A stretch of 64,000 bases of DNA from Microbacterium sp. LWH7-1.2 (GTDB taxonomy: Bacteria; Actinomycetota; Actinomycetes; Actinomycetales; Microbacteriaceae). Each line of letters opens with the position of its first letter. The stretch's first letter is position 1. The DNA is taken from contig NZ_CP151637.1 in NCBI RefSeq assembly GCF_038397755.1, positions 3,100,001 to 3,164,000 on the forward strand. Reading direction: 5' to 3'. Positions 34,477 through 43,730 of the stretch are shown here, piece by piece. A program made the position numbers and the translations under genes. The notes beneath the pieces are model-generated. The model saw only the letters and a program-made list of their open reading frames with translations, was not told the DNA's origin and made no database searches.

Positions 34477-34493
34477 TACTGCAATCTGCAGTA
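34477..34493. promoter_or_regulatory. Palindromic operator before the PadR gene
   Basis: TACTGCA-ATC-TGCAGTA is a perfect 7+7 bp inverted repeat about 80 bases upstream of the PadR start. PadR proteins commonly bind such dyads in their own promoters, so autorepression is likely. Confidence 0.65.
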
Positions 34494-34572
34494 TAGGGTC
34501 GTTCCAGCGTCCGCGGGATACCCTTTACGTTCCGCGTCGGCGGCCCCAAAGCCGGCCGGGAAGGAGCTTGTC

Positions 34573-35220
34573 GTGCCCGAACGCGAAGTGTCGACCACGG
34601 GGTACCTCACGCTGGGCCTGCTGGCCGGGCGCGATTGGTCGGCGTACCAGCTCGCCGAGCAGCTGGGGCGCGGCGTCTCGGAGCTCTGGCCGTCCGCCGA
34701 CCGCGGCCGTTACGCCGTCCTCAACCGGCTCCACAAGGCCGGACTCGTCGACACCCGCCAGGAGCACACCGGCAAGCGCGCCCGCACGATGTACTCCATC
34801 ACGCCCGAAGGGCGTGAGGCGCTCGCCGCGTGGCTGAGCACCCCGGTGCGCCCGCCGGCCCTCGAGTTCGAGGGGATGGTGCGGGTGCTCCTGTCCGACC
34901 AGGGCTCGCTCGAGGACCTGCGTGCGACCCTCGCCCGCACGCGGGAGCAGGCGCTCGCGCACCGCGAGATGTTCGCGCGGTACGCCGCCTTCATCAGCGC
35001 GACCGGCGGCACCTTCCCTGAGCGAAAGCACCTGTTCGCGCTGGCCAACACGTTCATGATCGGCCACTACGAGCACATCATCTCGTGGGCGGACTGGGCC
35101 GAGCAGCAGATCGGGGACTGGCCTGACACGGTCTCACCTGCCCGCACCCACGGCGGGCAGGTGCACGACATGCTGGCGCCCGGCCGCGAGGCGCTGGCGG
35201 GCGACCTCACGGCCGAGTGA
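34573..35220 (+). CDS. PadR-family transcriptional regulator
   Basis: The 215-residue protein has the PadR winged helix: LTLGLLAGRDWSAYQLAEQL, LWPSADRGRYAVLNRLHKAGLVDTR and TMYSITPEGREALAAWL, followed by the Vir-like helical dimerisation domain. The GTG start at 34573 has AAGGAG ideally spaced upstream; the frame extends further back without similarity. Two paralogous membrane protein genes flank it, and one or both may be its targets. The ligand is unknown. Confidence 0.92.
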   Translation: MPEREVSTTGYLTLGLLAGRDWSAYQLAEQLGRGVSELWPSADRGRYAVLNRLHKAGLVDTRQEHTGKRARTMYSITPEGREALAAWLSTPVRPPALEFEGMVRVLLSDQGSLEDLRATLARTREQALAHREMFARYAAFISATGGTFPERKHLFALANTFMIGHYEHIISWADWAEQQIGDWPDTVSPARTHGGQVHDMLAPGREALAGDLTAE

Positions 35221-35229
35221 GCCCAGCTG

Positions 35230-35922
35230 CTACGGCCCCTGCGCGTAGACGACCACGCGGTCGCCGTCGCGGACGAACTCCAGGGTGGTGCCCTCGGGGA
35301 ACTCCTCGAGCACGGCCGGCGGCGCCTGCGAAGTGACGGCGATCGTCGTGGAGGCGGGAGCCGAGCCGGCCGTGCACGACCCGGCCGACAGGCCGAAGTT
35401 GACCGAGCCGGAGTCGTACACCCACAGGCAGGTGCTGTTGGTGCCGTTGCCGAAGTCGCGTGCCGACACGATCGCGGTCAGGCCGAGATACTCCTCGAAC
35501 GTCACGCCGTCCGGCGGCCGCGCTCCCCACATCTGCTCGGGCCACGGTCCGTCGTCGTCCTGGCCGAGGGTCGCGACCTCCTCGCGACCAGGCGACAGCG
35601 GCATCGAGGCCACCGCCGCGCCGAGAAGAGCCGCGGTCAGCAGCGATCCGCCCCAGAGGAGCACGAGATGGCGCTCCCACCAGGACGCCCTCGCGGCGGC
35701 TTCCGCAACAGGCTCGACCTGCCCCTCCCCGGGGGGACCCGCGTCGCAGGGGAGCGGGGTCTCCGGCGCCGGCGCATCGATCGCTCGCGCTTCGAGGTCG
35801 CGCAGTCGGCGCAGCGCCTCCGGGTCGGCGTCGATGTCGGCATCCGGTCCGTAGGCGCGCAGCCGCAGCGCCTTCAGCTCGTCAGCCGGGTCGTCGGCGA
35901 GGTCGTCGGACATCGGCGACAT
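35230..35922 (-). CDS. Single-pass membrane protein of unknown function, paralogue B
   Basis: The 230-residue protein shares with the 308-residue protein at 33381-34307 the N-terminal ELKALRLRAYGPDADIDADP block, a single transmembrane helix (LLWGGSLLTAALLGAAVASM, about 90-110) and an external domain ending RDGDRVVVYAQGP. Two external cysteines (STCLWVYD, SAGSCTAG) match the paralogue's positions. The acidic linker is much shorter. Function is not recognised. It converges on the PadR gene with 9 bases between stops. Confidence 0.8.
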   Translation of the reverse strand: MSPMSDDLADDPADELKALRLRAYGPDADIDADPEALRRLRDLEARAIDAPAPETPLPCDAGPPGEGQVEPVAEAAARASWWERHLVLLWGGSLLTAALLGAAVASMPLSPGREEVATLGQDDDGPWPEQMWGARPPDGVTFEEYLGLTAIVSARDFGNGTNSTCLWVYDSGSVNFGLSAGSCTAGSAPASTTIAVTSQAPPAVLEEFPEGTTLEFVRDGDRVVVYAQGP

Positions 35923-36004
35923 CCTCGCCGATCCCGGCGTCGGGAACCCGAACGGGCAGGTGTCCGATCGGTGAACATCGTGCGGCGCGCCCCGCGAGCC
36001 GATC

Positions 36005-36970
36005 TCAGTGGGCGGTGCGCACCCCGACGAGATCGTGCACCATCACGGCGGCCGCCCGTGCGCCCTGGCCCGCGGCGACGATGAGCTGCTGGGGGCCGGG
36101 CGACGCAGCATCCCCCGCGGCATACACGCCCGGCGCCGACGTGCGTCCCGAGCGATCGGTCACCAGGTTGCCGAACCCGTCGCGCTCGAGGTCGATGCCG
36201 CCGACGAAGTCCAGCGCCGGGTGCCACTGCGGCCGCACGAACCCGCCGTCGATCTCGACGCGCGCGCCGTCGGCGAGGCGCACCGCCGACACCGTGCCGC
36301 GGTCGCCTTCGAGGTCTTCGATGACCCGTCGTTCGACGACGATCCCGGATGCTGCGAGCTCGGCCTCTTCGACCGTGTCCACCGCATCCGTCCCGTTGGT
36401 GAAGACGGTGAGCCTGTCGGTCCAGCGGGCGATGAGCCGGGCGCGGGCGGCGAGGTCGCGGGTCTCGCCGATGAGGGCGAGCCGCCGGTCCTGGAGCTCC
36501 CACGCGTCGCATGCGGCGCAGCTGAAGAGGGTCATGCCATAGAAGGCCCGCAGGCTCGGGATGGTGGGGAGCGTCTCGCGCAGGCCCGTCGCGACGAGCA
36601 CCGAGCGCGCGGCGACGGCGGGTGGGATGCCGTTCCCACGGCCCTGCAGTGCGGCGAGGAAGCGGAGCCCCTCGCCGCAGTCGCGCTCCTGCAGCGCCGT
36701 CACGACGGTGCGATCGAACACCTGCACGTCGGGATAGGCGCGGAGCTCGGCCCGCGCGAGCTTGCGCAGCTCGAGCGGCGGGACGCCGTCCCGCGTGAGG
36801 AAGCCGTGCGAGCGCAGGGTCGCGGCGTTGCGGGGCCGGCCGGCGTCGACGAGGACGACCGACGCGCGGGAACGCCCGAGGTTGAGCGCCGCCGACAGCC
36901 CTGCGGGGCCGCCGCCGATGATGACGACATCGACCTCGGTCGTGGGTGCGGCGGACGTGGGATCAGTCAT
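36005..36970 (-). CDS. Thioredoxin-reductase-like FAD/NAD(P) oxidoreductase
   Basis: The 321-residue flavoprotein has the FAD motif VDVVIIGGGPAGLSAALNLG, a redox-type CxxC in MTLFSCAACDAWE where thioredoxin reductases have CATC, and the C-terminal FAD motif APGVYAAGDAASPG. The central pyridine-nucleotide domain lacks a perfect GxGxxA (LALIGETRDLAARA), so the electron donor is uncertain. Its ATG lies inside the end of the ferredoxin gene (8-base overlap), so it is the last gene of the sulfur/redox operon and may receive or pass electrons there. Confidence 0.85.
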   Translation of the reverse strand: MTDPTSAAPTTEVDVVIIGGGPAGLSAALNLGRSRASVVLVDAGRPRNAATLRSHGFLTRDGVPPLELRKLARAELRAYPDVQVFDRTVVTALQERDCGEGLRFLAALQGRGNGIPPAVAARSVLVATGLRETLPTIPSLRAFYGMTLFSCAACDAWELQDRRLALIGETRDLAARARLIARWTDRLTVFTNGTDAVDTVEEAELAASGIVVERRVIEDLEGDRGTVSAVRLADGARVEIDGGFVRPQWHPALDFVGGIDLERDGFGNLVTDRSGRTSAPGVYAAGDAASPGPQQLIVAAGQGARAAAVMVHDLVGVRTAH

Positions 36971-37292
36971 GGCCGTCTCCTTGGGGAGGAAGCGCCGCGA
37001 TGACCGGGTGGTCCTTCGCGATGACGCCGGTCTTGGCCGCACCGCCGGGCGACCCGATGTCGTCGAAGAACTCGACGTTCGCGGTGTAGTAGTCCTGCCA
37101 TTCCTCGGGCAGGTCGTCTTCGTAGTAGATCGCCTCGACCGGGCACACCGGCTCGCAAGCGCCGCAGTCGACGCACTCGTCGGGGTGGATGTACAGCGAC
37201 CGCTCACCCTCGTAGATGCAGTCCACCGGGCACTCGTCGATGCACGCGCGGTCCTTCACATCGACGCACGGCAGAGCGATCACGTACGTCAC
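36963..37292 (-). CDS. fdxA: Seven-iron ferredoxin
   Basis: The 109-residue protein has cysteines at 9, 17, 21, 25, 40, 43, 46 and 50 (DRACIDECPVDCIYEG and DECVDCGACEPVCPVEAI), the pattern of [3Fe-4S][4Fe-4S] ferredoxins of the actinobacterial FdxA group. The C-terminal EWQDYYTANVEFFDDIGSPGGA is also typical. It lies directly after the ferredoxin reductase gene with a 4-base overlap and probably carries electrons from FprA to sulfite reductase. Confidence 0.95.
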   Translation of the reverse strand: MTYVIALPCVDVKDRACIDECPVDCIYEGERSLYIHPDECVDCGACEPVCPVEAIYYEDDLPEEWQDYYTANVEFFDDIGSPGGAAKTGVIAKDHPVIAALPPQGDGHD

Positions 37293-38683
37293 TGGACGAG
37301 CGCTCCCCGCGAGATGGCGACCTGCTCGTCGCGCGGCACGACCTTGACGCGCTCACGCGTGTGGAGGTGCTCGGCGCCGAGCGAACGCTCGTGCGCGTCG
37401 AGGGCGAGCCAGCCGTCCCACGTCGTGAAGGCGACGTCGCGCTCCTCCAGCACGTCGAGCACATCGCCGTCGACGGTCGGAGCCGACAGGCGTCCGGCCT
37501 CGACGTCCGAGACGAGGTGCGCGATGGTCTCCATCGCGTCGGACTTCGTGTGGCCGATGAGGCCGACCGGCCCGCGCTTGATCCAGCCGGTGGCGTAGAG
37601 GCCGGCGATCACCGGCGCCTCCGAGTCACCCGTCACCGCAGCATCCTTCACCCGTCCTTCGACGTTCGAGACGACGCCTGCCTTCTCGTCGAACGGCGCG
37701 TCGATGACCGGCGTGCCGTAGTAGCCGACTGCCCGGTATACCTGCTGCACCGGGTACTCGCGGAACTCGCCGGTGCCGCGCACTCGGCCGTCCTCGATCG
37801 GCTCCGTGCGCTCGAAGCGGAGGCCCTCGACCTTGCCGTCGCCGAGCACCTCGACAGGCGAGTGGTAGAAGTGCAGGTGCAGGCGGCGGCTCGCGCCGGT
37901 CGACTCGCGCGTGCGCCAGCTCTCGAGGATGCGGAGCATGACCTTGAGCTGGTTGTTCGCGGGCGTGAAGCCCTCGAGGTAGGCGAAGTCCTCGTCGCTC
38001 ACGACGATGTCGACGTTCGGCACCTCGCCGAGCTCGCGCAGCTCGATCGGCGTGAACTTGATGTCGGCGGGGCCGCGGCGGCCGAAGACGTGCACGTCGG
38101 TGACGGCCGACGCCTCGAGGCCCGCGAGCACGTTGTCGGCGATCTCGGTCGAGCGGAGGTCCACCGCGTGCTTGGCCAGGATGCGGGCGACGTCGAGGGC
38201 GACGTTGCCGTTGCCGATGACGGCGACCTCGGGCTGGTCGAGCGTCCACTCGGTGGGGACGTCCGGGTGGCCGTCGAACCACGCGACGAAGTCGGCGGCG
38301 CCGTACGACCCGGGCAGGTCGATGCCGGGGATGTCGAGTGCGGCGTCGCGGATCGCGCCGGTGGCGAGGATCACGGCGTCGTAGCGCTCCTGAAGCTCGT
38401 CGATCGAGATGTCGCGGCCGACCTCGACGTTGCCGATGAAGCGCGTGGTGCCGGCATCGAGCATCTCGTGCAGGGAGTTGACGATGCCCTTGATGCGGGG
38501 GTGGTCGGGGGCGACGCCGTACCGGATCAGGCCGTAGGGCGCGGGCAGCGACTCGAACAGGTCGATGGCGACGGTACCGCCCGCCTCGACCACGGAGTTC
38601 GTGAGGATGTTGCCCGCGTAGATGCCGGCGGGACCGGCGCCGACGATCGCGACGCGGAGGTTCTGGAGGCTCGAAGAGGTCAC
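37289..38683 (-). CDS. fprA: Ferredoxin-NADP+ reductase (FprA type)
   Basis: The 464-residue protein resembles mycobacterial FprA/adrenodoxin reductase: FAD site RVAIVGAGPAGIYAGNIL near residues 9-26, ESLPAPYGLIRYGVAPDHP, NADP site VAVIGNGNVALDVARIL, FGRRGPADIKFTPIELREL and the C-terminal ATGWIKRGPVGLIGHTKSDA. It moves electrons from NADPH to ferredoxin. The GTG 38683 start gives the standard N-terminus. Its neighbours, ferredoxin and sulfite reductase, define its likely job in sulfite reduction. Confidence 0.95.
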   Translation of the reverse strand: MTSSSLQNLRVAIVGAGPAGIYAGNILTNSVVEAGGTVAIDLFESLPAPYGLIRYGVAPDHPRIKGIVNSLHEMLDAGTTRFIGNVEVGRDISIDELQERYDAVILATGAIRDAALDIPGIDLPGSYGAADFVAWFDGHPDVPTEWTLDQPEVAVIGNGNVALDVARILAKHAVDLRSTEIADNVLAGLEASAVTDVHVFGRRGPADIKFTPIELRELGEVPNVDIVVSDEDFAYLEGFTPANNQLKVMLRILESWRTRESTGASRRLHLHFYHSPVEVLGDGKVEGLRFERTEPIEDGRVRGTGEFREYPVQQVYRAVGYYGTPVIDAPFDEKAGVVSNVEGRVKDAAVTGDSEAPVIAGLYATGWIKRGPVGLIGHTKSDAMETIAHLVSDVEAGRLSAPTVDGDVLDVLEERDVAFTTWDGWLALDAHERSLGAEHLHTRERVKVVPRDEQVAISRGALVQ

Positions 38684-38726
38684 AGTGGTGTCTTTCGGGT
38701 CAGGCGGAGAGGACGCGCGGCGGCCG

Positions 38727-39515
38727 TCAGGCGCGCCGGCGCGGCGGGGTGAACGGGTCGAAACGGGTGAGATCGAGGGTTGCCAGCTCGGCGGGCGCGT
38801 ACGGGCTGAGCCGCACCACATCGCCGACGACCACGACGGCGGGGGAACGGATGCCTCGTTCCGCGGCCTGGTGCGCGATGGTCGAGAGCGTGCCGACCGT
38901 GACCCGCTGGCGGGGTCCGTATCCGTCCTCGACGACGGCGACGGGGCAGTCCGCGCCGCGCTCGCCGCGGGCCAGCGTGATCGTGGAGTTCGCGAGCGTG
39001 CCGATCCCCATGAGCAGCACGACGGTGTGGTCGCGCCCGCCGCCGAGGGCTTCGATCTGGTCGTGGGCGGTGGCGACGGTGAAGGCCGTCGCGACACCAC
39101 GATGGGTGAGCGGGATGCCGGCGATCGCTGGCACCGAGATGGCGCTGGTGATGCCGGGCACGACCTCTACGGCGACGCCCGCCTCCTGGCAGGCCTGCAG
39201 CTCCTCGCCGCCGCGGCCGAAGACGTAGGGGTCGCCGCCCTTGAGTCGGACGACGGTCTTGCCCTCTTGGCCGAGGTGGACGAGCAGCGCGTTGATGGCG
39301 TCCTGCGGCACGGCGTGGTGACCCGGCCGCTTGCCCACGTCGACGACCTCGGCCCGCAGCTCGACGCCGTCGGCAGCGAGCCCCTCGAGCACCGCGCGCG
39401 CACCGAGGCGGTCGGCGACGATGACGTCGGCCGCCTCGAGGGCGCGCAGGCCCTTGACGGTGAGGAGCCCGGCGTCACCCGGTCCCGCGCCGACGAGCCA
39501 CACCTTGCCGGTCAT
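38727..39515 (-). CDS. cobA: Uroporphyrinogen-III C-methyltransferase
   Basis: The 262-residue protein has the SAM methyltransferase motifs VWLVGAGPGDAGLLTVKGLR at the start, VVRLKGGDPYVFGRGGEEL and VPGITSAISVPAIAGIPLTHRG. It methylates uroporphyrinogen III at C2 and C7 to precorrin-2, the first step to siroheme, the prosthetic group of sulfite reductase. The dehydrogenase domain of CysG-type enzymes is absent. The ATG overlaps the stop of the ABC permease gene. Confidence 0.95.
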   Translation of the reverse strand: MTGKVWLVGAGPGDAGLLTVKGLRALEAADVIVADRLGARAVLEGLAADGVELRAEVVDVGKRPGHHAVPQDAINALLVHLGQEGKTVVRLKGGDPYVFGRGGEELQACQEAGVAVEVVPGITSAISVPAIAGIPLTHRGVATAFTVATAHDQIEALGGGRDHTVVLLMGIGTLANSTITLARGERGADCPVAVVEDGYGPRQRVTVGTLSTIAHQAAERGIRSPAVVVVGDVVRLSPYAPAELATLDLTRFDPFTPPRRRA

Positions 39516-40438
39516 CGCGCACCCCCGGTGATGAGCAGGCCGCGGCGCTTCAGCATCCGTCGCTCCAGCGGTCCGAAGAAGACGAGCTCGATGAGGATGC
39601 CGATGGCGAGGATGAGGATGATCGTGGCGAGCACGCCGGCCATGTCGGCGAGCTCGCGCGACTGGTCGAGCATCGAGCCCAGCCCGAAGCCGATCGAGCC
39701 GCCCGTCGCGATGATCTCGGCGGCCATGAGCGAGCGCCACGAGAAGGCCCAGCCCTGCTTGAGCCCGGCGAGGTAGCCGGGGAGCGCGGCCGGCAGGATG
39801 ACCGACGTGGCCAGCTGCCAGCGCGAGGCGCCGAGTACGGTGCCGACGCGCCGCAGCTGCGGCGGCACCTGGTCGATGCCGGCGATGAGGCCGTTCACGA
39901 TCGACGGGATGGCGCCCATCAGGATGACGAAGTAGACGGTCGCGTCCGACAGGCCGAACCAGATGATGGCGGCGGGCACCCAGGCGACCGACGGCAGCAC
40001 CTGCAGGCCCGAGATGATCGGTCCGACGGCCCGGCGGATCGGGCGGACCTCGGCGAGCAGCAGGCCGATCGGCGTGCCGACCACGATCGCGATGAGGAAG
40101 CCGACGACACCGCGCTCGAGGCTGGTGGCGACGGCCTCCTGCAGGCGGCCGGTTTCCCAGGCCAGGCCCAGCGCGTTCCACACGTCCAGGGGGCTCGGAA
40201 CCTTGTCGGGGCGCGGCTCGGCGATCACGACGTACAGCTGCCAGGCGACGATCAGCAGGACGAGGAACACGATCGGCGGCACGACGCTCTGCGCGATGCG
40301 GCGCCAGCGGCCCGTGCCCGCGGCTGCGTCGGTCTGCAGCCGGTCCAGGCCGGCCTCGAGCGACCGAAGGTCGTCGGCGAAGGGTACGGCGGCGCTGTCG
40401 GCGGCCTGCCGCAGGGCGGCGGGGGTCTCAAGCGGCAT
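39512..40438 (-). CDS. ssuC: Sulfonate/nitrate-type ABC transporter permease
   Basis: This 308-residue membrane protein has about six transmembrane segments and the permease loop LRRVGTVLGASRWQLATSVILPAALPGYLAGLK characteristic of SsuC/TauC/NrtB. The GWAFSWRSLMAAEIIATGGSIGFGL region follows, as usual. The N-terminal 50 residues are cytoplasmic. It overlaps the ATPase gene by 11 bases and cobA by 4. Location inside the cys cluster supports uptake of organic or inorganic sulfur compounds; symbol by similarity of family only. Confidence 0.85.
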   Translation of the reverse strand: MPLETPAALRQAADSAAVPFADDLRSLEAGLDRLQTDAAAGTGRWRRIAQSVVPPIVFLVLLIVAWQLYVVIAEPRPDKVPSPLDVWNALGLAWETGRLQEAVATSLERGVVGFLIAIVVGTPIGLLLAEVRPIRRAVGPIISGLQVLPSVAWVPAAIIWFGLSDATVYFVILMGAIPSIVNGLIAGIDQVPPQLRRVGTVLGASRWQLATSVILPAALPGYLAGLKQGWAFSWRSLMAAEIIATGGSIGFGLGSMLDQSRELADMAGVLATIILILAIGILIELVFFGPLERRMLKRRGLLITGGAR

Positions 40439-41279
40439 TGCGGCGGATCTCCTTGCGCAGCTGCTCGGTGATCTCCACCGAGAGGGCGGCGACCTCGGGC
40501 GACTCGATGCGCCGGCCGGTCGTCTTCGCGATCTTCCACTCCTGGACGATGCGGCCGGGCCGGCTGCCCATGAGAACGACGCGCTGGCCGAGGCGCGCGG
40601 CCTCGCGCACGTTGTGGGTGACGAACACGATCGTGCGGCCGGTCGCGCGCCAGACGCGCTCGAGCTCTTCGTGGAGCAGGTCGCGCGTGATCGCGTCGAG
40701 CGCGGCGAACGGCTCGTCCATCAGCAGCACCGGCCGGTCTTGCGCGAGGGCGCGGGCCAGTGCCACGCGCTGGCGCATGCCGCCCGAGAGCTCGTGCGGG
40801 CGCTTCTCGGCGGCATCCGCCAGGTTCACGGTGTCGAGGAGGGCGAGCGCCTTCTCGCGGCGTTCGCCGCGGGGGACGCCGCGCAGGCGCAGCGCGAGCT
40901 CGACGTTCTTGCGGGCCGTGAGCCACGGCATGAGCGCCGACTCCTGGAACATCACGGCAGAGCCCTCGGCGGGGGTTTGGATGCGGCCCGCGCTGGGCTT
41001 GTCGAGTCCCGCGACGAGGTTCAGCAGTGTCGACTTGCCGCAGCCGGACGCCCCCAGCAGGCAGACGAACTCACCTGGCGCGATGTCGAGTGAGACATCG
41101 TCGAGGACGACCGGGCCGGTGCCGAAGCGCTTGGAGACGCCGTCGATGCGCACGGCGGGTGGGGTGGCAGGAGCGGCCACGGGGACCGGCGTGACGCTGT
41201 CGAAGCTCGGGACGAGCGGTTTGGACGTGCCCGCGGAAGCGATCGCGGAAGCTGCCTTTGGGCCGGGTGCGGTGCTCAT
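40428..41279 (-). CDS. ssuB: Sulfonate/nitrate-type ABC transporter ATP-binding protein
   Basis: The 283-residue protein has Walker A LLGASGCGKST, the Q-loop in VMFQESALMPWLTARKNVEL, signature LSGGMRQRVALARALAQ, Walker B LLMDEPFAALD and the switch His in VFVTHNVREA. The MPWLT motif is typical of SsuB/TauB/NrtD. An unusual alanine/proline-rich extension of about 40 residues precedes the domain. It energises the adjacent permease. Confidence 0.9.
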   Translation of the reverse strand: MSTAPGPKAASAIASAGTSKPLVPSFDSVTPVPVAAPATPPAVRIDGVSKRFGTGPVVLDDVSLDIAPGEFVCLLGASGCGKSTLLNLVAGLDKPSAGRIQTPAEGSAVMFQESALMPWLTARKNVELALRLRGVPRGERREKALALLDTVNLADAAEKRPHELSGGMRQRVALARALAQDRPVLLMDEPFAALDAITRDLLHEELERVWRATGRTIVFVTHNVREAARLGQRVVLMGSRPGRIVQEWKIAKTTGRRIESPEVAALSVEITEQLRKEIRRNAA

Positions 41280-41281
41280 GG

Positions 41282-42364
41282 TCAGTCCTCGCCGAGTCCG
41301 GCGGCGGAGACGGGTTCTTGGCCTTCGGCTTCGAGCTGCTTGTTGAGCAGGCGCAGGTCGAACAGGCCGTCGATGGAGCCGTCCTTCTGGGTGCCGGCCT
41401 GGATGCCGTTCTCCACCAGGGTCTCGAAGGTGTCGGCGTGCGGGTCGACCGAGAAGCTCACGTGCTCCAGCGCGCGGGTGATGACGGCGTCCGCGAGCGG
41501 CTTGCCGGTCTCCTTCTCGATCGCGCCGTTGATCACGGCCGGCGCCTGGTCGGGGTTGTCGGCGATCCACTGCACCGCGGCCTCGTGACCTTTCAGCAGG
41601 TCGGCGACCACGTCGGGGTGCTCGTCGAGGAACTCGGCGCGCACCAGCAGCACGGTGGTGGGGAACTGCCCGTCCTCCCACAGCTCGGCCTCGTCCTGCA
41701 GCACATGCGCGCCGGCGTCCACGATCAGCCGCGACACCCACGGCTCGGGCAGCCACGCACCGTCCAGCTGCCCGTCCTGGAACAGCGTCAGCGTCTGCGC
41801 GTTCTCGGTCGGCGTGAGCTGCACATCCCCACCCCCGGACGTGTCGGTCTGGAACCCCTGGTCGGCCAGCCACACCCGCGCCGCGACGTCCTGCGTGTTA
41901 CCCAGCTGCGGCGTCGCGATCGTGGTGCCCGCCAGGTCCGCCGCCTCGTCGATGCCGTCGCGCACCACCAGCGCCGCCCCACCGGTCGCCGCGCCCGCGA
42001 CGATCCGGGCGGACTGGCCGCCGGACTGGATGAACGTGTTGATCGACGGGTTCGGGCCGATATAGGTCGCGTCGATCGCCCCCGCCGACAGCGCCTCGAT
42101 CGCGGCCGGGCCGGCGTTGAACACCTGCGTCGTGACCTCGACGTCATCACCGAGCGCGTCGGCGAAGAGACCCTCCTCCAGCCCCACCAGCGCCGGCGCG
42201 TGGGTGACGTTCGCGAAGTACCCCAGCCGCACCTCGCCCACCGACGGGCTTTCGCCCCCGGCTGACGACTCGCTCGAATCCGCCGCGGCGGAGGCGCAGC
42301 CGGCCATCATCGCTGCCACGAGTCCCAGGGTTGTGAGTGCTGTCGCGGTGCGGATCTTGTTCAC
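41282..42364 (-). CDS. ssuA: Sulfonate-type ABC transporter substrate-binding lipoprotein
   Basis: The 360-residue protein has a signal peptide with lipobox MMAGC (Cys23) and the NMT1/SsuA-like fold (VRLGYFANVTHAPALVGLEEGLF, FNAGPAAIEALSAGAIDATYIGPNPSINTF, DGAWLPEPWVSRL). The GTG start follows AAGGAGG. This family binds aliphatic sulfonates, taurine, nitrate or thiamine precursors. The cys context favours a sulfur source, but specificity is not visible in the sequence. Confidence 0.88.
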   Translation of the reverse strand: MNKIRTATALTTLGLVAAMMAGCASAAADSSESSAGGESPSVGEVRLGYFANVTHAPALVGLEEGLFADALGDDVEVTTQVFNAGPAAIEALSAGAIDATYIGPNPSINTFIQSGGQSARIVAGAATGGAALVVRDGIDEAADLAGTTIATPQLGNTQDVAARVWLADQGFQTDTSGGGDVQLTPTENAQTLTLFQDGQLDGAWLPEPWVSRLIVDAGAHVLQDEAELWEDGQFPTTVLLVRAEFLDEHPDVVADLLKGHEAAVQWIADNPDQAPAVINGAIEKETGKPLADAVITRALEHVSFSVDPHADTFETLVENGIQAGTQKDGSIDGLFDLRLLNKQLEAEGQEPVSAAGLGED

Positions 42365-42419
42365 GGTGTCGCCTCCTTAAGGTTCGGTGTCGCCTGTGTG
42401 GGATGAGATGCGGACGGGT

Positions 42420-43730
42420 TCAGTCGCGCACGATGCCGGCGGCGAGAGTCGCGCCGTCGGACGGATGGATCACGAGGAACGAGCCCCCGTGGCGGCTGGT
42501 CGCGTACGGCTCGAGCGGCAGGTCTGCCGCCAGCCGCACCCGCACGCGGCCGATGTCGTTGGTCTCGAGCGTCTGCGCCGGCTCGTGCGTGAGCGCGTCG
42601 AGGTCATAGCGCGACTCGATCTGCGCGACGATGGCCTGCACCGTCGCGGTGCCGTGCTTGACGAGCACACGGATGCCGGGCGTCAGCGTCCGCGCGTCGA
42701 GCTGGAAGAGCTCGGCATCGAACTCGCGACGCCCCGCGGGCAGCGTGCCCGCTGCGCCCACGAGGGCTCCGCGCGCGGTGTCGATGTCGCGGTCGAACTC
42801 GAGCGAGACGGACTGTGGAGCCGTCGCTTCCTCGACCTCGGCACCCGCGGCGCGGATGCCGGTGACCGTGGTGGTCGAGCCCCCCGGGAAGATCTCGACC
42901 CGGTCGCCGATTCGCACGACGCCGCTCGAGATGCGGCCGGCGACGGCGCGGTAGTCGCGCAGGCGCTCGGCTTCGGCCGGGTCGATGCCGGGGGCGAGGC
43001 CGCCCTGCGGACGCAGCACGAGCTGCACCGGCAGGCGCAGCGGCTCGACCTCGCGCTCGGCGTCATCGGCGGCGGGAAGGGTCTCGAGCAGCTCGAGCAG
43101 CGCCGGTCCCTCGTACCACGGCGTGCGCTCCGAGCGGTCGACGATGTTGTCGCCCTCGAGTGCCGACACCGGGATGACGTGCAGGTCCTCGATGCCGAGC
43201 TCGGCCGCCACGGCCTCCGCCTGTGCCGCGACGTCGGCGAACGTCTCCTTCGAGAAGCCGACGAGGTCGATCTTGTTGACGGCGACGATGACGTGCGGAA
43301 CGCGCAGCAGCGCCACGACGGCGAGGTGGCGCTTCGTCTGCTCGAGCACGCCCTTGCGGCCGTCGACGAGCACGATCACGGCGTCGGCGGTCGTCGCGCC
43401 GGTGACCATATTCCGCGTGTACTGCACGTGCCCGGGGCAGTCGGCGAGGATGAACGACCGCGCGCCCGTCGAGAAGTAGCGGTAGGCGACGTCGATCGTG
43501 ATGCCCTGCTCGCGCTCGGCGCGCAGACCGTCGGTCAGGAGTGCGAAGTCGAAGGAACCGTGCGCGAAGCCGCGGTCGGCCGACGTGCGCGCGACCTGCT
43601 CGAGCTGGTCGGCGAGGATCGCCTTGGAGTCGTGCAGCAGGCGGCCGACGAGCGTCGACTTGCCGTCGTCGACCGAGCCCGCCGTAGCGAACCGGAACAG
43701 CGTCGGCTGGGCGGTGAGAGTCGCGGTCAT
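42420..43730 (-). CDS. cysN: Sulfate adenylyltransferase subunit 1, GTPase
   Basis: The 436-residue elongation-factor-like GTPase has the P-loop AGSVDDGKST (17-26), switch I EREQGITIDVAYRYF, DCPGHVQYTRNM and VNKIDLVGF. It activates ATP sulfurylase activity of CysD using GTP hydrolysis, forming APS from sulfate. No fused APS kinase (CysC) domain follows, in keeping with direct APS reduction. Its ATG overlaps the cysD stop by one base. Confidence 0.95.
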   Translation of the reverse strand: MTATLTAQPTLFRFATAGSVDDGKSTLVGRLLHDSKAILADQLEQVARTSADRGFAHGSFDFALLTDGLRAEREQGITIDVAYRYFSTGARSFILADCPGHVQYTRNMVTGATTADAVIVLVDGRKGVLEQTKRHLAVVALLRVPHVIVAVNKIDLVGFSKETFADVAAQAEAVAAELGIEDLHVIPVSALEGDNIVDRSERTPWYEGPALLELLETLPAADDAEREVEPLRLPVQLVLRPQGGLAPGIDPAEAERLRDYRAVAGRISSGVVRIGDRVEIFPGGSTTTVTGIRAAGAEVEEATAPQSVSLEFDRDIDTARGALVGAAGTLPAGRREFDAELFQLDARTLTPGIRVLVKHGTATVQAIVAQIESRYDLDALTHEPAQTLETNDIGRVRVRLAADLPLEPYATSRHGGSFLVIHPSDGATLAAGIVRD

